Assembly: GCF_017976235.1 (NCBI RefSeq)
Contig: NZ_JACVHC010000003.1
Span: 124,001 to 188,000, forward strand
From: Pseudomonas anatoliensis
GTDB taxonomy: Bacteria > Pseudomonadota > Gammaproteobacteria > Pseudomonadales > Pseudomonadaceae
DNA: 64,000 nucleotides
Reading direction: 5' to 3'
The notes beneath the pieces were generated by a model. That model saw nothing but the letters and a program-made list of their open reading frames with translations. It was not told where the DNA came from and searched no databases. This document shows, piece after piece, positions 26,111 to 34,668 of this stretch (positions within the stretch are counted from its first letter, which is position 1; the number at the start of each line of letters is the position of its first letter). The translations under genes were made by a program, and so were the position numbers.

Positions 26111-26500
26111 ATAAATCCTGTGGCGAGGGGATTTATCCCCGATCGGCTGCGCAGCAGTCGTAAACCCATCCACCGCGGTGTGTCAGGCAAAACTCGATTG
26201 CAGGACTTGGGGCCGCTTCGCAGCCCATCCGGGATAAATCCTGTGGCGAGGGGATTTATCCCCGATCGGCTGCGCAGCAGTCGTAAACCCATTCACCGCG
26301 GTGTGTCAGGCAAAACTCGATTGCAGGACTTGGGGCCGCTTCGCAGCCCATCGGGGATAAATCCTGTGGCGAGGGGATTTATCCCCGATCGGCTGCGCAG
26401 CAGTCGTAAACCCATTCACCGCGGTGTGTCAGGCAAAACTCGATTGCAGGGCTTGGGGCCGCTTCGCAGCCCATCGGGGATAAATCCCCTCGCCACAGGG
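26111..26500. repeat. Three tandem copies of a 123-bp unit built on the family-C palindrome
   Basis: ATAAATCCTGTGGCGAGGGG starts at 26111, 26234 and 26357, giving an exact 123-bp period with almost no divergence (for example one C/T difference in ACCCATCCACC). Each unit has GGGGATTTATCCCC, GGCTGCGCAGCAG and, at its end, CGCTTCGCAGCCCATC. The array closes with an inverted GGGATAAATCCCCTCGCCAC arm. Near identity suggests recent amplification. Confidence 0.9.
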
Positions 26501-26510
26501 CAACTCGGTG

Positions 26511-27887
26511 TCAGCACTCAACCGCGCTCACCGCCAACCCACCGCGCGACGTCTCTTTATATTTGTCATGCATATCGGCGCCGGTATCGCGCATGGTGCG
26601 GATCACCCGGTCCAGCGAGATAAAGTGCTGCCCGTCACCACGCAGCGCCATCTGCGCGGCGTTGATTGCTTTCACCGCCGCAATTGCATTGCGCTCGATG
26701 CACGGCACTTGCACCAGACCACCCACCGGATCGCACGTTAGCCCAAGGTTGTGTTCCAGGCCTATCTCCGCCGCATTGCACAGTTGCTCGGGTGTCGCGC
26801 CAAGAATCTCCGCCAGCCCCGCCGCCGCCATCGCGCACGCCGAACCGACTTCGCCCTGACAGCCGACTTCAGCACCGGAGATCGAAGCATTCTTCTTGCA
26901 CAGAATCCCCACTGCCGCCGCGCTGAGTAAGTAGTCAACGACATTGGCGTCAGTCACCGCCTCGCTGAACTTCATAAAGTAGTGCAATACCGCCGGTATG
27001 ATCCCCGCCGCGCCATTGGTCGGCGCCGTGACCATGCGCCCGCCCGCAGCGTTCTCTTCATTCACGGCGAGGGCGAACAGGTTGACCCACTCCATCGCGC
27101 TCAGTGTCGAGCCAATCACATTGGGCTTGCCCAGCTCCTGCAAGCTGCGATGCAATTTCGCCGCACGCCGACGCACATTCAAACCGCCGGGCAAGATGCC
27201 CTCGTGCTTCAAGCCCTGCTCGACGCAATCTTGCATCGCCCGCCACAGCTTCATCAGCCCGGCACGGATTTCTTCCTCACTGCGCCAGACTTTTTCGTTG
27301 GCCAGCATCAGTTCGGCGACACGCAGGTTGTGCTTCTTGCACAGCTCCAGCAGCTCGACGGCGCTGGAAAAGTCATAAGGCAATTCGGTGCGATCCAGAT
27401 CAACCACACCGCTGGACGCCTGCGCCTCATCCACGACAAATCCGCCACCGACCGAATAGTAGGTGTCGCGATGCAACTCGCCGTGATCGCCTTCGGCAAC
27501 CAGGGTCATGGCGTTGGGATGGAACGGCAGGTTTTCCTCGATCAGGCGCATGTCGCGGGCCCAGACAAACGGCACCGACAAGCGACCATCCAGAAGGAGT
27601 GTGTGGGTTTCACGCAGGGCCTGGATGCGCGGGCCGATCTGCGACGGATCGATTGCGTCCGGCCACTCGCCCATCAGGCCCATGATCACCGCGTTGTCGC
27701 TGCCGTGTCCGATACCCGTGGCCGACAGCGAACCGAAAAGCTGAACCTCAATGCGCCGCACCTGTTCCAACTGATGCCTGTCGCGCAGCGATTCGACAAA
27801 CAATGCCGCCGCGCGCATTGGCCCGACGGTGTGGGAACTGGAAGGGCCGATGCCGATTTTGAACAGGTCGAAAACGCTGATAGCCAT
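26511..27887 (-). CDS. sdaB: L-serine ammonia-lyase (single-chain, 4Fe-4S type)
   Basis: 458-residue serine dehydratase converting L-serine to pyruvate and ammonia. It starts [27 protein letters not shown], the signature of the iron-sulfur L-serine dehydratases; cluster cysteines lie in the C-terminal alpha-type domain ([17 protein letters not shown] and [19 protein letters not shown]). It links the end of betaine catabolism (glycine to serine by GlyA) to central metabolism, and its position between gbdR and choX supports that. The stop lies 11 bp from the 123-bp repeat array. Confidence 0.93.
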   Translation of the reverse strand: MAISVFDLFKIGIGPSSSHTVGPMRAAALFVESLRDRHQLEQVRRIEVQLFGSLSATGIGHGSDNAVIMGLMGEWPDAIDPSQIGPRIQALRETHTLLLDGRLSVPFVWARDMRLIEENLPFHPNAMTLVAEGDHGELHRDTYYSVGGGFVVDEAQASSGVVDLDRTELPYDFSSAVELLELCKKHNLRVAELMLANEKVWRSEEEIRAGLMKLWRAMQDCVEQGLKHEGILPGGLNVRRRAAKLHRSLQELGKPNVIGSTLSAMEWVNLFALAVNEENAAGGRMVTAPTNGAAGIIPAVLHYFMKFSEAVTDANVVDYLLSAAAVGILCKKNASISGAEVGCQGEVGSACAMAAAGLAEILGATPEQLCNAAEIGLEHNLGLTCDPVGGLVQVPCIERNAIAAVKAINAAQMALRGDGQHFISLDRVIRTMRDTGADMHDKYKETSRGGLAVSAVEC

Positions 27888-28130
27888 TGCTGCAGAGCTC
27901 CTGAGAATGCTGATCCGGGGCGTGAAGCGCCCGCTGGCGGAGCTGCTACGCTCAAGCTGCGATCCGCCGGAATGCCCGCATCATCAGGCTTTTGATAGCT
28001 CGTACGGCGTCTGGCACCGACGCACTCATGCTCACTAACGCCGCGCCGGTTTTCCCGCTCATTTGCGCCGTTTTTATGCAGTTCAGATGGCCAGACAGGG
28101 CAGAAAAAAGCTGTAAACGACGTCACTGAC
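27888..28130. other. Non-coding gap upstream of sdaB
   Basis: Together with the next region this forms the 434-bp divergent gap between sdaB and choX. In this part no ORF, repeat or terminator is convincing; it should carry the sdaB promoter and leader. Confidence 0.5.
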
Positions 28131-28172
28131 ACTGGATGCGACCATCCCTGTACTGGATACGACCCCCCCTGT
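28131..28172. promoter_or_regulatory. Two perfect-period 21-bp repeats, candidate GbdR site for choXWV
   Basis: Two adjacent 21-bp copies, 28131-28151 and 28152-28172, differ at only three positions and share ACTGGAT, CGACC and CCCTGT. The second half TACTGGATACGACC resembles TACTTATCGCGACC of the gbcB-gbcA repeat. The site ends 150 bp before the choX start. GbdR control of this importer is known in P. aeruginosa; this exact site is inferred. Confidence 0.45.
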
Positions 28173-28321
28173 AGGCGTCAGATTTTCACTGGTACATGAT
28201 CGTTATGACTCGATTGCAAGGCGACGTGGTAGAGCTGTCTCCAGAACGCCATCCAACCGCAACCCATAAGTGCGGTGGTCCAGTCGGAACACTGCCAAAA
28301 AAAACACCAAGGAGTCCATCC

Positions 28322-29269
28322 ATGAAAGGTTCCCCGTCGTTGTTGTTGGCCGCCATGCTGAGTCTGCCGTTACTGGCGCAAGCTGCAGAACCGGCACAGT
28401 GCAGTACCGTGAATTTCTCCGATGTTGGCTGGACCGACATCACCGCCACCACCGCTACCACCTCCGTCGTCCTCAACGCCCTCGGCTACAAGACCAAGAC
28501 CACCATGATCTCCGTGCCCGTGACCTACAAGTCGCTGGCCGACGGCAAGAACATGGACGTGTTCCTCGGCAACTGGATGCCGACCATGGAAAACGACATC
28601 AAGGCCTACCGCGACGCCGGCACCGTGGAAACCGTGCGCACCAACCTCACTGGCGCCAAGTACACCCTCGCCGTGCCGCAAGCCTTGTATGACAAAGGTC
28701 TGCATGACTTCGCCGACATCGCCAAATTCAAGAAAGAACTCGACGGCAAGATTTACGGCATCGAGCCTGGCAACGACGGCAACCGTCTGATCCAGAGCAT
28801 GATCGACAAGGACGCCTTCGGCCTGAAAACCGCCGGCTTCAAAGTCGTCGAATCGTCTGAAGCGGGCATGCTCTCGCAGGTCGACCGGGCATCGCGCCGT
28901 GGCACCGAGGTGGTGTTCCTCGGCTGGGCGCCGCACCCGATGAACAAGCGCTTCAAGATTCAATACCTGACCGGCGGCGACGAGTTCTTCGGCCCCGATT
29001 TCGGTGCGGCCACCGTAGCGACCAACACCCGCAAGGGTTACGCCACGGAATGCAGCAACGTCGGTCAGTTGCTGAAGAATCTGGAATTCACCGTCGACAT
29101 GGAAAGCGAACTGATGGGCAACATCCTCGACGACAAGATGAAGCCTGACGCGGCCGCCAAGGCCTGGCTGAAAAAGAATCCACAGGTGCTCGATACCTGG
29201 CTCGCTGGCGTGACCACCATTGACGGTAAGCCTGGCCTGGAGGCCGTGAAAGCCAAGCTGAATCAGTAA
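28322..29269 (+). CDS. choX: Choline/betaine ABC-transporter substrate-binding protein
   Basis: 315-residue periplasmic binding protein (CbcX-type) with signal peptide MKGSPSLLLAAMLSLPLLAQA. It shares with CaiX the aromatic cage motifs VGWTDITATTATTSVVL, FLGNWMPTM, SSEAGMLSQVDRA and FLGWAPHPMN, so the ligand is a quaternary amine, most likely choline. ATG 28322 has AAGGAG 7-8 bp upstream; the longer in-frame extension lacks a signal peptide. First gene of choXWV, with a candidate regulatory repeat 150 bp upstream and a stable hairpin before choW. Confidence 0.92.
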   Translation: MKGSPSLLLAAMLSLPLLAQAAEPAQCSTVNFSDVGWTDITATTATTSVVLNALGYKTKTTMISVPVTYKSLADGKNMDVFLGNWMPTMENDIKAYRDAGTVETVRTNLTGAKYTLAVPQALYDKGLHDFADIAKFKKELDGKIYGIEPGNDGNRLIQSMIDKDAFGLKTAGFKVVESSEAGMLSQVDRASRRGTEVVFLGWAPHPMNKRFKIQYLTGGDEFFGPDFGAATVATNTRKGYATECSNVGQLLKNLEFTVDMESELMGNILDDKMKPDAAAKAWLKKNPQVLDTWLAGVTTIDGKPGLEAVKAKLNQ

Positions 29270-29278
29270 TCGCTTATG

Positions 29279-29300
29279 CCGGGCGGTTCAGGCCGCCCGG
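29279..29300 (+). promoter_or_regulatory. Intercistronic hairpin after choX
   Basis: Perfect 8-bp stem CCGGGCGG (29279-29286), loop TTCAGG, CCGCCCGG (29293-29300), followed by GCTGTTTATTT. It may partly terminate or protect the choX 3' end, giving excess binding protein over permease, like the hairpin after caiX. Confidence 0.6.
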
Positions 29301-29335
29301 GCTGTTTATTTCCTTGCATGCGGACGTTCACTACC

Positions 29336-30181
29336 ATGCTGATTGATCAGAAAATACCTTTAGGCCAGTACATCGCGGCATTCGTTGAATGGTTGACGCA
29401 ACACGGCGCCAACACCTTCGACGCAATCGCCGTGACGCTGGAAACGATGATCCACGGCGTGACGTTTGCGCTGACCTGGTTCAACCCGCTGGTCTTGATC
29501 GGCCTCATCGCCCTGATTGCGCATCTGATCCAGCGCAAATGGGGACTTACCGCTTTTGTCGTCGCTTCGTTTCTGCTGATCCTCAATCTGGGGTACTGGC
29601 AGGAAACCATGGAAACCCTCGCCCAGGTGTTGTTCGCCACCTTTGTCTGCGTGCTGATCGGTGTGCCGCTGGGCATCATTGCTGCGCACAAGCCGATGTT
29701 CTATACGGTGATGCGTCCGGTACTCGATCTGATGCAGACCGTACCGACCTTCGTTTACCTCATTCCTACCCTGACCCTCTTCGGGCTGGGTGTGGTGCCG
29801 GGCCTGATCTCCACGGTGGTGTTCGCCATCGCGGCGCCGATCCGCCTGACCTACCTGGGCATCCGCGATGTCCCGCAAGAACTCATGGACGCCGGCAAGG
29901 CCTTCGGCTGCTCGCGTCGCCAATTGCTCTCACGGATCGAACTGCCTCACGCCATGCCGAGCATCGCTGCCGGCATCACCCAGTGCATCATGCTGTCGTT
30001 GTCGATGGTGGTGATCGCGGCACTGGTGGGCGCCGACGGACTCGGCAAACCGGTGGTCAACGCACTGAACACTGCTGATATCGCCCTGGGCTTCGAAGCA
30101 GGCCTGGCGATCGTACTGCTGGCGATCATGCTCGACCGTATCTGCAAACAACCCGACGCCAAAGTAGGGGGTGACGCATGA
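29336..30181 (+). CDS. choW: Choline/betaine ABC-transporter permease
   Basis: 281-residue inner-membrane permease of the ProW/OpuAB type with about six transmembrane segments. The ABC interaction (EAA) loop is visible as IRDVPQELMDAGKAFGCSRRQLLSRIELPHAMPSIAAG, around residues 180-215. It forms the channel of the choline importer and in P. aeruginosa also serves CaiX and BetX. ATG 29336 is the first good start after the hairpin; its stop overlaps the choV start by 4 bp (ATGA). Confidence 0.93.
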   Translation: MLIDQKIPLGQYIAAFVEWLTQHGANTFDAIAVTLETMIHGVTFALTWFNPLVLIGLIALIAHLIQRKWGLTAFVVASFLLILNLGYWQETMETLAQVLFATFVCVLIGVPLGIIAAHKPMFYTVMRPVLDLMQTVPTFVYLIPTLTLFGLGVVPGLISTVVFAIAAPIRLTYLGIRDVPQELMDAGKAFGCSRRQLLSRIELPHAMPSIAAGITQCIMLSLSMVVIAALVGADGLGKPVVNALNTADIALGFEAGLAIVLLAIMLDRICKQPDAKVGGDA

Positions 30182-31356
30182 GCATTATTCGCTTCGAAGA
30201 CGTCGACGTAATCTTCTCCAAGGATCCGCGCGAGGCGCTCAAGCTGCTGGATCAGGGCATGACCCGCAACGAGATCCTGAAAAAGACCGGGCAAATCGTT
30301 GGTGTGGAAAAAGCCACGCTGGACATCAACAAAGGCGAAATCTGCGTGCTGATGGGCCTCTCGGGTTCCGGCAAGTCGAGCCTGCTGCGCTGCATCAACG
30401 GCCTCAACACCGTGAGCCGCGGCAAGCTGTTCGTCGAGCATGAAAACCGCCAGATCGACATCGCCTCCTGCACGCCCGCCGAACTGAAAATGATGCGCAC
30501 CAAACGCATCGCCATGGTGTTTCAGAAGTTCGCTTTGATGCCTTGGCTGACGGTGCGCGAGAACATCAGTTTCGGTCTGGAAATGCAGGGTCGCCCGGAG
30601 AAAGAACGCAAGAAACTGGTCGATGAAAAACTCGAACTGGTGGGCCTGACCCAATGGCGCAACAAGAAGCCTGACGAACTCTCCGGCGGTATGCAGCAAC
30701 GTGTGGGCCTGGCCCGGGCGCTGGCCATGGACGCTGACATTCTATTGATGGACGAACCGTTCTCGGCACTCGACCCTTTGATCCGACAGGGTTTGCAAGA
30801 TGAACTGCTGGAGCTGCAACGCAAGCTCAACAAGACCATCGTGTTTGTGAGTCACGACCTTGATGAGGCGCTCAAACTGGGTAGCCGCATCGCGATCATG
30901 AAGGACGGCCGGATCATCCAGTACAGCGTGCCGGAAGAGATTGTGCTGAACCCGGCGGACGACTATGTGCGCACCTTCGTCGCGCACACCAATCCGCTCA
31001 ACGTGCTGTGCGGTCGCAGCCTGATGCGCACGCTGGACAAGTGCAAACGCATCAACGGCTCGGTCTGCCTCGATCCGGGCGGCGATTCGTGGCTGGACCT
31101 GGCCGAAGGCAACACCATCAAAGGCGCGCGACAGAACGGCGCGGCCCTCGACTTGCAGAATTGGGCACCGGGGCAAGCCGTCGAAGGGCTGGAGCGCCGG
31201 CCGACGCTGGTGGACTCGAATATCGGCATGCGTGATGCGTTGCAGATTCGTTACCAGACCGGCAACAAACTGGTGCTGCACGATAACAATCATGTGGTGG
31301 GGATCTTGGGCGACAGCGAGCTGTATCACGCGTTGCTGGGCAAGAACCTGGGGTAA
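30178..31356 (+). CDS. choV: Choline/betaine ABC-transporter ATPase
   Basis: 392-residue ATP-binding subunit of the ProV/OpuAA group. Walker A LSGSGKSS (about residue 60), the ABC signature LSGGMQQRVGLARALAMD (about 165) and Walker B ILLMDEPFSALDP are intact. The C-terminal 120 residues are an accessory region in place of a complete tandem-CBS pair, ending VVGILGDSELYHALLGKNL. The start overlaps choW by 4 bp. Last gene of choXWV, followed by a strong terminator. Confidence 0.94.
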   Translation: MSIIRFEDVDVIFSKDPREALKLLDQGMTRNEILKKTGQIVGVEKATLDINKGEICVLMGLSGSGKSSLLRCINGLNTVSRGKLFVEHENRQIDIASCTPAELKMMRTKRIAMVFQKFALMPWLTVRENISFGLEMQGRPEKERKKLVDEKLELVGLTQWRNKKPDELSGGMQQRVGLARALAMDADILLMDEPFSALDPLIRQGLQDELLELQRKLNKTIVFVSHDLDEALKLGSRIAIMKDGRIIQYSVPEEIVLNPADDYVRTFVAHTNPLNVLCGRSLMRTLDKCKRINGSVCLDPGGDSWLDLAEGNTIKGARQNGAALDLQNWAPGQAVEGLERRPTLVDSNIGMRDALQIRYQTGNKLVLHDNNHVVGILGDSELYHALLGKNLG

Positions 31357-31369
31357 GCCCCGCAGACAC

Positions 31370-31401
31370 AAAAACGCCGCGAGAGGATCGCGGCGTTTTT
31401 G
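31370..31401 (+). terminator. Rho-independent terminator after choV
   Basis: AAAAACGCCGC / GCGGCGTTTTT with a GAGAGGATC loop. T-tracts flank both sides, so it could also work on the minus strand. Confidence 0.9.
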
Positions 31402-31411
31402 TTTGAGTGAA

Positions 31412-31491
31412 GATCAAAAGATCGCAGCCTTCGGCAGCTCCTACAGGGGAATGCGCTCAATGTAGGAGCTGCCGAAGGCTGCGATCTTTTA
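31412..31491. repeat. REP pair, family A, outward-facing
   Basis: GATCAAAAGATCGCAGCC arm first, then a GTAGGAGCTGCCGAAGG arm, between convergent choV and betT. Confidence 0.9.
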
Positions 31492-31539
31492 AAGGATGCA
31501 ACGCGGTGCTTCAGACAGAAACACCGCCTCCTTCATTAC

Positions 31540-33537
31540 TTAGCTGTACACCCGGCCAAGGAGCTGCCGATGGCTTTCAAACTGATCGAGCACATCCCGC
31601 GTGATCTGATCCTGCGTGAAGCCCATCAGGTCGTAATCCTGGCTGCCGTTGTGCAGGTACACCTCAGCGCGGTAGTAGCGCTGGCGCGCCTCTTCAGAGT
31701 CCACAGATTCAGTCGGCGTCGCGAGGTAACCCTCCAGGCTCACTTCATAAACGAAAGGGTTACCCTCTTCCATCTCGATGCGCACGCCCATGCAACGCTT
31801 GGATTTACCCAGCAGCGTCTGTACTTCCAGACCCTGAGCACGCATTTGCGCGGCCGCGTCTTCCAGCGCCGGGCTGACTTGCTTGTCCATGAACCGCTGA
31901 ACCACCGATTGGCTCGGCTGCAGATCCAGTTGCGTCAGACGCTCACTGAAACCACGACGACCACGCTCGGCCAGTTGCGCTTGCTCCTGTTCGATCTGCA
32001 CGTCCTGGCGCATCGCCTTGTGCAGGCCGAACATGAAGAACACCAGCACCACCGAGAACGGCAGACCGGCCAGCACGACCATGGTTTGCATGGCTTCAAA
32101 GTTACCGGCAAACAGCAGACCGATGGTCACCAGCGTGATAATGGCCGACCAGAAAATCCGCAGCCAGTGCGGCGCATCTTCGTCGACGTTGCCGCCCTTG
32201 CACGAAAGATTGGCCATCATCACCGCACCGGAATCGGCCGGGGTCAGGAACAGTACGAAACCCACGAAGATCGACACACCGATGACAATCTTCGACGCCG
32301 GGTAATGCTCGAGCAGCTGATAGATCGCCATCGACGGCTGTTCCAGCGCCGTCTTGCCGAGTTCCACCGCCCCATGATTCATCACCAGATCCAGTGCCGA
32401 GTTACCGAAGATCGACAACCAGGCCAGCGTGAAGCCCAGCGGAATCAGCAGCACACCGGCGACCAGTTCACGCACGGTCCGACCACGGGAAATCCGCGCG
32501 ATGAACATGCCGACGAATGGCGCCCAGGAAATCCACCACGCCCAGTAGAACAGCGTCCACAGGCCCATCCAGCGTTCGGTTTTCTCGGCGCTGCCCTCAT
32601 ACACGTAAAGGTCGAAGGTTTTCAGCACGATGCCGTTGAGGTAGTCGCCGACGTTCTGCACGAAGCCGTTGAGCAAGTGCAAGGTCGGGCCGAACAGCAG
32701 CACGAAAATCAGCAGACCGCTGAACAGCACGATGTTCAGGTTGGACAGACGACGGATGCCGTTCTCCACACCCGACACAGCCGCGATGGTCGCCACGGTG
32801 CTCATCACAATGATCACGATCAGCAGGTTGGTGTTGCTGTGTTCCATGCCGAACAGGTTTTCAAGGCCCGACGACACTTGCAGCGAACCAATCCCCAGGT
32901 TGGTCACCAGACCCAAAAGGGTCACGAACATGCCGAAGCCGTCTACCGCATGACCGGCCGCACCTTTGACCCAACGCTCACCGACCAGCGGATACAGCGC
33001 CGAACGCAGTGCCAGCGGCTGGTTATGACGATAAGCAAAGTACGCCACGGCCAGACCGACCAGTGCATAGATCGCCCAGCCGTGCAGGCCCCAATGCAGG
33101 AAAGTCAGCTGTACAGCCTGACGCGCCGCCATGTTGGAGCCGGCAGTGCCTTCCGGCGGATTGAAATAGTGATCCAGCGGCTCGGAGGCGCCGAAGTACA
33201 ACAGCGAAATACCGATACCCGACGAGAACAGCATTCCCGCCCAGGCGCCGTAACTGAAATCCGGGGTGTCGTCCTTGCTGCCCAGTTTGAGTTTGCCGTA
33301 GGAAGAAAACGCCAGGCCCACCACAAACACCAGGTAAGCGGCGATCACCACCATGTAGTACCAGCCGAAGCTGCGCGACAACCAGGCCTGAGCCACACTC
33401 AACATCCTGCCGGCCTCTTGCGGGGCGATGATCAGAATGGCGGTCAACAACAGAATCAGCGCGGTAGAGGTGTAAAACACCCAACCGTTGACCGTCACCT
33501 TCTCGGGCGGGGTCTTTATTAGCGAGGCAGAACTCAT
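31540..33537 (-). CDS. betT: High-affinity choline transporter, BCCT family
   Basis: 665-residue betaine/choline/carnitine transporter with 12 predicted transmembrane segments. The BCCT substrate/ion signature MGLWTLFYWAWWISWAPFVGMFIARISRGRT is around residues 315-345 with its conserved Trp cluster. A long cytoplasmic C-terminal tail of about 150 residues is typical of osmotically regulated BetT forms. ATG 33537 (MSSASLIKTPPEKV) with GGAG 10 bp upstream is chosen over a longer frame. It is divergent from betI with a shared operator; the transcript would have a leader of about 320 nt. Confidence 0.94.
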   Translation of the reverse strand: MSSASLIKTPPEKVTVNGWVFYTSTALILLLTAILIIAPQEAGRMLSVAQAWLSRSFGWYYMVVIAAYLVFVVGLAFSSYGKLKLGSKDDTPDFSYGAWAGMLFSSGIGISLLYFGASEPLDHYFNPPEGTAGSNMAARQAVQLTFLHWGLHGWAIYALVGLAVAYFAYRHNQPLALRSALYPLVGERWVKGAAGHAVDGFGMFVTLLGLVTNLGIGSLQVSSGLENLFGMEHSNTNLLIVIIVMSTVATIAAVSGVENGIRRLSNLNIVLFSGLLIFVLLFGPTLHLLNGFVQNVGDYLNGIVLKTFDLYVYEGSAEKTERWMGLWTLFYWAWWISWAPFVGMFIARISRGRTVRELVAGVLLIPLGFTLAWLSIFGNSALDLVMNHGAVELGKTALEQPSMAIYQLLEHYPASKIVIGVSIFVGFVLFLTPADSGAVMMANLSCKGGNVDEDAPHWLRIFWSAIITLVTIGLLFAGNFEAMQTMVVLAGLPFSVVLVFFMFGLHKAMRQDVQIEQEQAQLAERGRRGFSERLTQLDLQPSQSVVQRFMDKQVSPALEDAAAQMRAQGLEVQTLLGKSKRCMGVRIEMEEGNPFVYEVSLEGYLATPTESVDSEEARQRYYRAEVYLHNGSQDYDLMGFTQDQITRDVLDQFESHRQLLGRVYS

Positions 33538-33863
33538 GGCACAAATGCTCCAGGCAGTGCGAGAGAAGAACACAAGGCAACACGGAACCCGACCAATCGG
33601 TTAGTTGGCAGCCGACCGGCGGGTGATATAAAGACACCCCGAAAAAAGCCCGAACCTGCCGAAATGGCGCTGCGAATCGCTTTCGTGGCCGAAGGTGTCC
33701 GGACGTTCATCCGAAACCTGGCCCCGAGCGTCTTGCCCTTTCAACACGTCCTTCGAATCGCGAACCGCGCCATGCCCCATACAGGTTTCAAGCATTTTCG
33801 GATGTCGGTTTTATCGCCACATACACGTAGGAAAAAGCTGTAGGCAGCGACGATTTGTCGCAG
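33538..33863 (-). other. Long betT leader
   Basis: About 320 bp between the predicted betT -10 box and its start codon. No ORF with a good ribosome site or known riboswitch was recognised, so this is simply a long untranslated region if the promoter call is right. Confidence 0.4.
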
Positions 33864-33909
33864 ATCTTATTCTTTGTTGATTGAACGTTCAATCAAAACA
33901 AAATAGACT
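33864..33909. promoter_or_regulatory. Divergent betT/betI promoters around the BetI palindrome
   Basis: A perfect 20-bp palindrome TTGATTGAACGTTCAATCAA (33877-33896) carries a TTGAAC -35 box on each strand. For betI: TTGAAC (33881-33886), 17 bp, TAGACT (33904-33909). For betT: TTGAAC on the minus strand (33892-33887), 17 bp, TAAGAT (33869-33864). The operator therefore covers both -35 boxes, so one BetI dimer pair could block both promoters until choline is present. Confidence 0.75.
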
Positions 33910-33966
33910 GGCCCTCAATCCGATAAGCGTTATTCGCCCGTCGGAAGGCCTAAGGAGATGTGCAAG

Positions 33967-34560
33967 ATGCCCAAGGTCGGTATGCAACCCATCCGCCGCC
34001 AACAACTGATCGAAGCCACTTTGCAGGCGGTCGATCAGGTCGGAATGGGGGACGCCAGCATTGCGCTGATCGCCCGTTTGGCCGGTGTCTCGAATGGCAT
34101 CATCAGTCACTATTTTCAGGACAAGAATGGCCTGATTGCCGCCACGATGCGGTATCTGATGACCGCCCTCAGCGAGAGTGTCACCGCACGTCGTCAGGCG
34201 TTGGCAGATGACAGCCCACGGGCGCATCTGCAGGTGATCATCGAAGGCAACTTCGACGCCAGCCAGGTCAATGGCCCGGCAATGAAAACCTGGTTGGCCT
34301 TTTGGGCCACCAGCATGCACCAGCCGTCTTTGCACAGGTTGCAGCGGATCAACGATCACCGCTTGTATTCCAACCTGTGCTGCCAGTTCCGCCGTGTGTT
34401 GCCGCTCGAAGATGCGCGCAGCGCCGCCCGCGGTCTGGCAGCCCTCATTGACGGGTTGTGGTTGCGCGGCGCGCTGTCGGGAGACGCTTTCGACACAGCG
34501 CAGGCGCAACAGATCGCTTACGAATACATGGATTTCCAATTGGCCAAGCAGGTGAGCTAG
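33967..34560 (+). CDS. betI: Choline-responsive repressor BetI
   Basis: 197-residue TetR-family repressor of the bet genes, released by choline. N-terminal [25 protein letters not shown] then [26 protein letters not shown] (about residues 25-52). The C-terminal helical domain binds the inducer. ATG 33967 follows AAGGAGATGTGCAAG; an ATG three codons earlier overlaps that ribosome site. First gene of betI-betB-betA, autoregulated through the palindrome 70 bp upstream. Confidence 0.95.
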   Translation: MPKVGMQPIRRQQLIEATLQAVDQVGMGDASIALIARLAGVSNGIISHYFQDKNGLIAATMRYLMTALSESVTARRQALADDSPRAHLQVIIEGNFDASQVNGPAMKTWLAFWATSMHQPSLHRLQRINDHRLYSNLCCQFRRVLPLEDARSAARGLAALIDGLWLRGALSGDAFDTAQAQQIAYEYMDFQLAKQVS

Positions 34561-34668
34561 AGCACTCGAAAAAAGCTCGGCCCCTGAACTGTCACCGATC
34601 AGCGATGCCACAGCTACATGGCTCACCCGGTGACCAACGCCAACCACTTATGCACTTGCGAGGACACT

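Noticed and set aside
26111-26500. CRISPR array because of regular repeats.
   Set aside because: Whole 123-bp units repeat with no unique spacers, and no cas genes are present.
26033-26623. 196-codon frame with a threefold peptide repeat (ARGFIPDRLRSSRKPIHRG).
   Set aside because: The peptide repeat is only the translation of the 123-bp non-coding tandem repeat; there is no ribosome site.
28012-28030. TGGCAC motif as a sigma-54 promoter upstream of choX.
   Set aside because: The matching TTGC -12 element is missing at the required spacing.
31570-33522. Plus-strand frame of 650 codons opposite betT.
   Set aside because: Low-complexity His/Gln/Arg-rich shadow of the BCCT transporter gene, with no domain and no ribosome site.
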